This document shows, in pieces, positions 59,402 through 64,000 of a stretch of DNA of 64,000 nucleotides. A program made the translations under genes and the position numbers. The stretch is from positions 124,001 through 188,000 of the forward strand of contig JAJPKM010000036.1 of the NCBI GenBank assembly GCA_021323735.1. Reading direction: 5' to 3'. How positions within the stretch are numbered: position 1 is the stretch's first letter; the number at the start of each line of letters is the position of its first letter. The notes under the pieces were generated by a model. It had not been told where the DNA came from and did no database searches. It was given only the letters and a program-made list of their open reading frames with translations. Origin of the DNA: Gammaproteobacteria bacterium (lineage in GTDB: Bacteria > Pseudomonadota > Gammaproteobacteria > Steroidobacterales > Steroidobacteraceae).

Positions 59402-59929
59402 ATGAAAAGCGTCTATGTTGTTGCAGCTCTAATTGGACTTACTCTGGCGCAGTCCGATCGGGCGTTCTCCGCGCCTACGGATCCGTGGAAAGCCTTGGCA
59501 TTCCTGGAAGGCACCTGGAATGCGCACACGCAGGGGGGATCCGCCCGGGCTCAGGGCAGTGGCACGTACACATTTGAGGCTGCGCTGAAACATCACGTGC
59601 TGGTGCGCCGTAGTGGCAATCCGGTCGCGTGCAAAGGGCCGGCGGACTTCGACTGCGAACATAGCGATCTGCTCTATGTCTACCAGGAAGGCGCGAACCA
59701 ACCGCTAAAGGCGATTTATTTCGATAATGAAGGTCACGTCATTCACTATGAGGTCTCAACTCCCAATTCGACTACCGCGATGTTCGTCTCCGAAGCATCC
59801 CCGTCCGGGCCGCAGTTTCGGCTGGTCTACGAGCTCAAAGATGCCGTGATGTCGGGCAAGTTTCAGATGCGAATGCCCGGACAAGCGGAATGGAAGTCCT
59901 ATCTTGAGTGGAACGGCGCGAAGAAATGA
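59402..59929 (+). CDS. Secreted calycin-like protein, unknown function
   Basis: 175 residues from ATG 59402 with GGGAGAG upstream. A signal peptide (VYVVAALIGLTLAQSDRAFSA) precedes a lipocalin/calycin-like domain. It starts FLEGTWNAHTQGG (the G-x-W of calycins), then TYTFEAALKHHVLVRRSG and YLEWNGAKK at the end. One pair of Cys (VACKGPADFDCEH). Divergent from arsR and perhaps under the same operator. No family assigned beyond the fold guess. Confidence 0.72.
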   Translation: MKSVYVVAALIGLTLAQSDRAFSAPTDPWKALAFLEGTWNAHTQGGSARAQGSGTYTFEAALKHHVLVRRSGNPVACKGPADFDCEHSDLLYVYQEGANQPLKAIYFDNEGHVIHYEVSTPNSTTAMFVSEASPSGPQFRLVYELKDAVMSGKFQMRMPGQAEWKSYLEWNGAKK

Positions 59930-59939
59930 CTGCGCACAT

Positions 59940-60614
59940 TCAAAGAAGTCCGCGTTCCGCCAGCGACACGCACTGCGCGTCGCCGACGATGATGTGATCG
60001 AGCAGCCGGATATCCACCAGCGCCAAAGCTTCCTTCACCCGTTGGGTGATGAATTCGTCGGCTTGAGAGGGCTCGGCCACGCCGCTCGGATGATTGTGCG
60101 CAATGATTACCGCGGCGGCATTGCGCTGCAGTGCCAACTTGACGATCTCGCGCGGATGCACGCTGGCGCCGTCGATGGTGCCGCGAAACAATTCCTCGAA
60201 TTGGATCAGGCGGTGACGCTTGTCCAGGTACAGGACACAGAACACCTCGTGCTCCAGGTCGCGTAGGTGCGCGGAGACGTAGTCGCGGGTGGCCCTGGGG
60301 CTTCCCAGGGAAGGACCGCTGCGCAGCGGCTCCGCCAGTTGTCTGCGCGCGATCTCGACGGCTGCCTGCAGTTCCGCGTAGCGCGTGGGTCCTAAGCCGG
60401 GCTCGGCGCAAAATCGCCGACGGTCGGAGGCGATCAGCTTGCGCAGGGAGTCAAAGCTCTTGAGTACCCCGCGCGCCAGATCGAGCGCCGAGGACCCCGG
60501 GGTGCCGGTACGTAGCAAGATGGCCAGCAATTCCGCATCGGAAAGTGCCGCGGCACCTTTCTCGAGCAGCTTCTCGCGCGGTCGTTCAGATTCCGGCCAA
60601 TCCCGAATTGCCAT
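59940..60614 (-). CDS. radC: JAB/MPN-domain DNA repair-associated protein RadC
   Basis: 224 residues from ATG 60614 ([20 protein letters not shown]), preferred over the longer frame to 60713 because the UPF0758 N-terminus starts there. The helix-hairpin-helix [20 protein letters not shown] precedes the JAMM metallo-motif [14 protein letters not shown]. Members are common next to coaBC/dut. Role in repair is disputed; activity unknown. Confidence 0.94.
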   Translation of the reverse strand: MAIRDWPESERPREKLLEKGAAALSDAELLAILLRTGTPGSSALDLARGVLKSFDSLRKLIASDRRRFCAEPGLGPTRYAELQAAVEIARRQLAEPLRSGPSLGSPRATRDYVSAHLRDLEHEVFCVLYLDKRHRLIQFEELFRGTIDGASVHPREIVKLALQRNAAAVIIAHNHPSGVAEPSQADEFITQRVKEALALVDIRLLDHIIVGDAQCVSLAERGLL

Positions 60615-60750
60615 GCGCGCAGCATGATGAACGCCGTCGCAACCCACCAGCGCCATTTCGATGGTGAGCGCGGAGATTGGCGCGACCGCATTCCAGTGTC
60701 TGCGTACTTCCAATTTGCCCGTTACAGGCCAACGGTCCTTGCGAGTGGCC

Positions 60751-61209
60751 TCAGCCGTGTCCCGAGCTGCCGAACCCGCCGGCGCCTCGCGCGGTGGCGG
60801 AGAAATCCTCGACCACTTCGAAGGCCACTTGTACCACCGGAACGATGACCATTTGCGCGATACGATCGCCGGGGTTGATGGTGAAGGGCTGCGTGCCGCG
60901 ATTCCACACCGACACCATCAAGGGGCCCTGATAGTCGGAGTCGATCAGGCCGACCAGATTCCCCAGTACGATGCCGTTCTTATGGCCCAGCCCCGAGCGC
61001 GGCAGGAGCATGGCGGCAAGCGCAGGGTCTGCGATGTAAATCGATACCCCGGTCGGTATCAGTTCGGCGCCGCCGGGGCTCAGCACAAGCGGCGCATCGA
61101 TGCAGGCGCGCAGGTCCATCCCGGCCGAACCGACGGTTGCATGCTGCGGTAACGGGAATTCACGGCCGATGCGCGGATCCAGGATCCGCAGCTTCACTTT
61201 ACGCTGCAT
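60751..61209 (-). CDS. dut: Deoxyuridine 5'-triphosphate nucleotidohydrolase (dUTPase)
   Basis: 152 residues with all five motifs: [42 protein letters not shown] and the C-terminal [10 protein letters not shown]. Trimeric dUTPase that hydrolyses dUTP to dUMP and PPi. It is in the usual coaBC-dut order. The stop lies about 135 bases before the radC start on the same strand. Confidence 0.98.
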   Translation of the reverse strand: MQRKVKLRILDPRIGREFPLPQHATVGSAGMDLRACIDAPLVLSPGGAELIPTGVSIYIADPALAAMLLPRSGLGHKNGIVLGNLVGLIDSDYQGPLMVSVWNRGTQPFTINPGDRIAQMVIVPVVQVAFEVVEDFSATARGAGGFGSSGHG

Positions 61210-61253
61210 CAGGACAGCATCCTGGCTTCGAACAAATCATGAACTACCCCCGG

Positions 61254-62537
61254 CTAGACCCGACGCGGCCGACGGCCGCGCACCCGATCGCGGGGCAGGG
61301 CGGCGGCGGTTCTGCGCTTGCGCGCGCCGCGGCGTGGGCTGCCGTCGGGCGGCGGCAGGCGCTTGGCGATGAGCGCGATGAGCGCGCGTGCCACTTCCAC
61401 TTTAGGTCCGCGAGGCACATCCATCTTGCCGCCGGGCCAAATCACGGTGAGCGTATTGTCCTCGCAGTCGAAGGCGATGCCGTCGCCGACTTCATTTGCT
61501 GCGATCATGTCCAGCTTCTTGCGCTTGAGCTTGATGCGCGCGTTGTCTTCGACGTCATTGGTCTCGGCCGCGAAGCCGACCACGAAGGGACGCTTCGCCA
61601 TGTCCGCCACCGACTTGATGATATCCGGAGCCGGCTCGAGCTCGAGCTGTACCGAGCCCCCTTGCTTCTTGATCTTCTGCTTCGCCACCTTCACCGGCTG
61701 AAAGTCAGCCACGGCCGCAGCCGCGATGAAGATGTCGGCGTCGCCCACCTGACGGTGAACCGCGGCGTACATGTCGCGCGCGCTTTCCACGTTGATGCGC
61801 GTCACGCCCGTCGGCGTCTGTAGCTGCACCGGACCGGAGACCACCGTGACATGCGCGCCGGCTTCGCGAGCCGCCTCCGCCACCGCGAATCCCATTTTCC
61901 CCGAGCTGCGGTTGGTGAGATAACGCACAGGGTCCAGACGCTCGCGGGTGGGGCCGGCCGTGATCAGCACGTTCAATCCGGCCAACAACCCTGCATTGAC
62001 GGGAGGCGCCAACAAGGTTTCCGCGAGCTGAGCGGGCTCCCACATGCGGCCGGCGCCAACCTCGCCGCAAGCCTGGTTCCCCGACGCGGGCCCCAGGATG
62101 CGAATTCCGCGGCCAATCAGAGTGTCGACATTGGCTTGAGTTGCCTTGTTGGCCCACATGATGCGGTTCATCGCCGGCGCCAACATGATGGGTGCCTCGG
62201 TCGCCACGCACAGAGTGCACAGCAGGTCGTCGGCGCGGCCGCCCGCCAACCGCGCTATGAAATCGGCGCTGGCCGGAGCGATCAGCACGATCTCCGCCCA
62301 GCGCGCCAGTTCGATATGGCCCATCGCCGCTTCCGCGGTGCCATCCCACAAATCGCTACGGGTGGGGCGGCCTGATACGGCTTGAAACGTCATGGGTGAA
62401 ACGAACCGCTGCGCGGCGGACGTCATCACCACCTGAACATCGGCGCCCCGTTCCATCAAACGTCTCACCAGATCCGGGCTCTTGTACGCGGCAATACCGC
62501 CCGTCACTCCCAGCAGAACTCGCGTCTTCGGCGTCAT
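61254..62537 (-). CDS. coaBC: Bifunctional phosphopantothenoylcysteine decarboxylase / phosphopantothenate-cysteine ligase
   Basis: 427 residues. The N-terminal CoaC flavoprotein part has GVTGGIAAYKSPDLVRRL, HIELARWAE with the catalytic His, MLAPAMNRIMW and the flap Cys in NQACGEVGAGRM. The C-terminal CoaB ligase part starts ITAGPTRERLDPVRYLTNRS. An Arg-rich tail ends the protein (RRGARKRRTAAAL). It makes 4'-phosphopantetheine. Its start overlaps the stop of the DUF4124 gene (ATGA). Confidence 0.97.
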   Translation of the reverse strand: MTPKTRVLLGVTGGIAAYKSPDLVRRLMERGADVQVVMTSAAQRFVSPMTFQAVSGRPTRSDLWDGTAEAAMGHIELARWAEIVLIAPASADFIARLAGGRADDLLCTLCVATEAPIMLAPAMNRIMWANKATQANVDTLIGRGIRILGPASGNQACGEVGAGRMWEPAQLAETLLAPPVNAGLLAGLNVLITAGPTRERLDPVRYLTNRSSGKMGFAVAEAAREAGAHVTVVSGPVQLQTPTGVTRINVESARDMYAAVHRQVGDADIFIAAAAVADFQPVKVAKQKIKKQGGSVQLELEPAPDIIKSVADMAKRPFVVGFAAETNDVEDNARIKLKRKKLDMIAANEVGDGIAFDCEDNTLTVIWPGGKMDVPRGPKVEVARALIALIAKRLPPPDGSPRRGARKRRTAAALPRDRVRGRRPRRV

Positions 62538-63175
62538 TGAATGTGCTTCAGCTCTTTGAATCGATCGATGTCGCTCTCGAATTGAATGCCCATCGAGGAT
62601 TCTTCGGCGCGTTTCTGCTGCAGGTTTTGCTGCTGAGTGCGCATGTCCATGGTGAGCCGCACCAAATCCTCGGCCATCTGGTCCGGCATGGACGGTGCCT
62701 GGGGATCGCTGCTATACGGTTTGAAGCGCTGCGTGTCGGCACGCATTTTCTTCATCCGGCCATTGAGTGCTTCGAGAAAAGAACTGGTCACCTTGATCTG
62801 GTCGGCGATCAGCTGGATACGCTGGTCGCGCAGGCGCTCGATTTCCTGCACCGAGGCGAAGGTATTCAACAGGTTGTGGTCGCGGTTCTGGCTCTGCTGC
62901 GCGTCGAGCTTGCGGCGCTCGTCGGCAGCCACCTGTTCCGCGCTCTTCTGTGCTTCGAGATGTTCGATCTCATAACCTTTGGAGTTGAGAACATGTTGTT
63001 CCTGGGAGGCATATTCCGGCGGGACATGATCGCCGTAATGCGTCACGCCGTTGGCATCCACCCATTTATAGAGCACCCGGCCGTTGTTGCTGGGGCCCGA
63101 AGCCGGGGGTGCACCCAGCGCAGCCCCGAAAGCCAGCAGCGCGCATCCACAGAGCATCCAAGCGACATTCTTCAA
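62534..63175 (-). CDS. DUF4124-domain exported protein
   Basis: 213 residues. A signal peptide (VAWMLCGCALLAFGAALGA) precedes DUF4124 (RVLYKWVDANGVTHYGDHVPP), a short beta domain common in exported gammaproteobacterial proteins. A long helical, Gln/Arg-rich coiled coil follows (about 75-210), with SVQEIERLRDQRIQLIADQI near its middle. Coupled to coaBC by a four-base overlap. Function unknown. Confidence 0.88.
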   Translation of the reverse strand: MKNVAWMLCGCALLAFGAALGAPPASGPSNNGRVLYKWVDANGVTHYGDHVPPEYASQEQHVLNSKGYEIEHLEAQKSAEQVAADERRKLDAQQSQNRDHNLLNTFASVQEIERLRDQRIQLIADQIKVTSSFLEALNGRMKKMRADTQRFKPYSSDPQAPSMPDQMAEDLVRLTMDMRTQQQNLQQKRAEESSMGIQFESDIDRFKELKHIQ

Positions 63176-63244
63176 GAATCTATCCTCAAGATGAAGCGGC
63201 CGCCATTGTGAGCGGAGCCGACGTGCTTTTCTAGGGGTAATTCC

Positions 63245-63895
63245 TCAGTCTGCGAGCCCATACCGCTCACGATACAGGCGCATGCTCGAAAGCTCGCCCG
63301 TTTGGCCCGTCTCCGCGACATGCTGCATGAGGTCCGCAAGATTGACCACCGAAATCACCGGCATGTTGTACCGGCTGCGCACTTCTTGCACCGCCGAAAA
63401 ATCGCTGTCCGGCGCGCGCTCCTGGCGATCCAGCGCGAGCAGCACCCCGGCCGGTGTCGCCCCGGCGGCCTGGATGACGTCGATGGACTCGCGGATGGCC
63501 GTCCCGGCCGTGATCACGTCGTCGACGATCAAAACGCGGCCTTTCAGCGGGGCGCCCACGATGGTGCCTCCCTCACCGTGGTCCTTGGCTTCCTTGCGAT
63601 TGAAGGCAAAGGGCACATTGCGTGCATGGCGTTCGGCCAAGGCCGCCGCCGTGATCGTCACCAGCGGAATGCCCTTGTAGGCGGGACCGAACAGCATGTC
63701 GAAGCGCAAATCCGAGCCGGCGAGTGCGGCCGCGTAGGCACGGCCCACGGCTCCGATGGCCATGCCGGTATTGAACAGCCCTGCATTGAAAAAGTATGGA
63801 CTTTCGCGGCCGGATTTGAGCGTAAAGCGGCCGAATCGCAGCACGCCCAGCTGCACACACAAGTCGATGAACTCACTTTGATACGCTTGGGTCAT
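63245..63895 (-). CDS. pyrE: Orotate phosphoribosyltransferase
   Basis: 216 residues from ATG 63895 ([20 protein letters not shown]). The PRPP-binding motif is [16 protein letters not shown]. The flexible catalytic loop is [19 protein letters not shown], and [10 protein letters not shown] is the other conserved block. It converts orotate and PRPP to OMP. A longer frame upstream (to 63958) is ignored because the family N-terminus starts here. Confidence 0.97.
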   Translation of the reverse strand: MTQAYQSEFIDLCVQLGVLRFGRFTLKSGRESPYFFNAGLFNTGMAIGAVGRAYAAALAGSDLRFDMLFGPAYKGIPLVTITAAALAERHARNVPFAFNRKEAKDHGEGGTIVGAPLKGRVLIVDDVITAGTAIRESIDVIQAAGATPAGVLLALDRQERAPDSDFSAVQEVRSRYNMPVISVVNLADLMQHVAETGQTGELSSMRLYRERYGLAD

Positions 63896-63910
63896 GGGAC
63901 TGATATTATC

Positions 63911-64000
63911 GTGCGCGATGCGCATCGTCACGAATACCGCCTCCCTTTGACGGCACAACCCAAGCCCACACTCCGGCAGGCGCTGGGCGACAAACGCATC
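63911..64000 (+). CDS. Start of an unidentified ORF cut by the window edge
   Basis: A frame from GTG 63911 is open to the last base: [20 protein letters not shown] then [10 protein letters not shown]. It is divergent from pyrE. The 30 codons show no known motif and no clear ribosome site. Another start at ATG 63918 stops after ten codons, so it is not used. The identity cannot be determined here. Confidence 0.3.
   Translation, partial: MRDAHRHEYRLPLTAQPKPTLRQALGDKRI

Overview
The window looks like chromosomal DNA of a high-GC gammaproteobacterium. The evidence is the gene order of core loci (ftsY-ftsE-ftsX-rpoH, rsmD-coaD, rpmB-rpmG-mutM, radC-dut-coaBC-pyrE) together with an oligopeptidase B, bactofilin, DUF4124 and SPOR-type envelope proteins. 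I cannot fix the genus; a Nevskiales/Steroidobacterales/Xanthomonadales-like lineage is a guess. No tRNA, rRNA, CRISPR array, insertion sequence or prophage was seen.

Layout. 1-3.7 kb: small envelope and basic proteins and a diguanylate cyclase. 3.7-6.1 kb: nudC and an FlhC-like regulator, divergent from a protein that appears to hold two FlhD-like modules. 6.1-10.1 kb: an ABC-2 exporter pair followed by a secreted M28 peptidase. 10.1-18.4 kb: an unusual receiver-transmembrane fusion, an outer-membrane barrel protein with a GlpD-like oxidoreductase, bactofilin, a SPOR lipoprotein, oligopeptidase B and a CBS-domain protein. 18.7-24.7 kb: gltBD (glutamate synthase). 24.8-37.3 kb: an accessory, visibly more A+T-rich stretch. 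It holds a seven-repeat secreted protein, an ECF sigma factor with a membrane partner, gene remnants, a long SRAP protein, a cytochrome-PQQ dehydrogenase, an esterase, and a wHTH-nucleotidyltransferase/HEPN pair behind two in-phase operators. 37.4-39.4 kb: alkylation repair (Ada/AlkA fusion plus Ogt). 39.5-45.1 kb: a two-component pair of the type named after proteobacterial sortase systems (no sortase present), a PhoB-like regulator behind a Pho-box-like site, an LpxH-like phosphoesterase and a tandem paralogue pair of small coiled-coil proteins. 45.2-52.9 kb: rpoH behind a CIRCE element, ftsX, ftsE, a frameshifted ftsY, rsmD, coaD, ggt, a mutM that seems to start at CTG, rpmG and rpmB. 53-60 kb: cargo between rpmB and radC (methyltransferase, amino-acid permease, TPM-domain protein, arsR-arsC-aquaglyceroporin). 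60-64 kb: radC, dut, coaBC, a DUF4124 protein and pyrE.

The most unusual item is the divergent FlhC-like/double-FlhD-like pair at 4704-6106, which has no flagellar genes around it. Other strong points are CIRCE in front of rpoH, the CTG start of mutM, the frameshift in ftsY, the seven-fold cysteine repeat protein, the receiver-transmembrane fusion, and the doubled operator overlapping the start codon of the nucleotidyltransferase gene. Family assignments come from motif recognition by eye. No database search or computed alignment was run.
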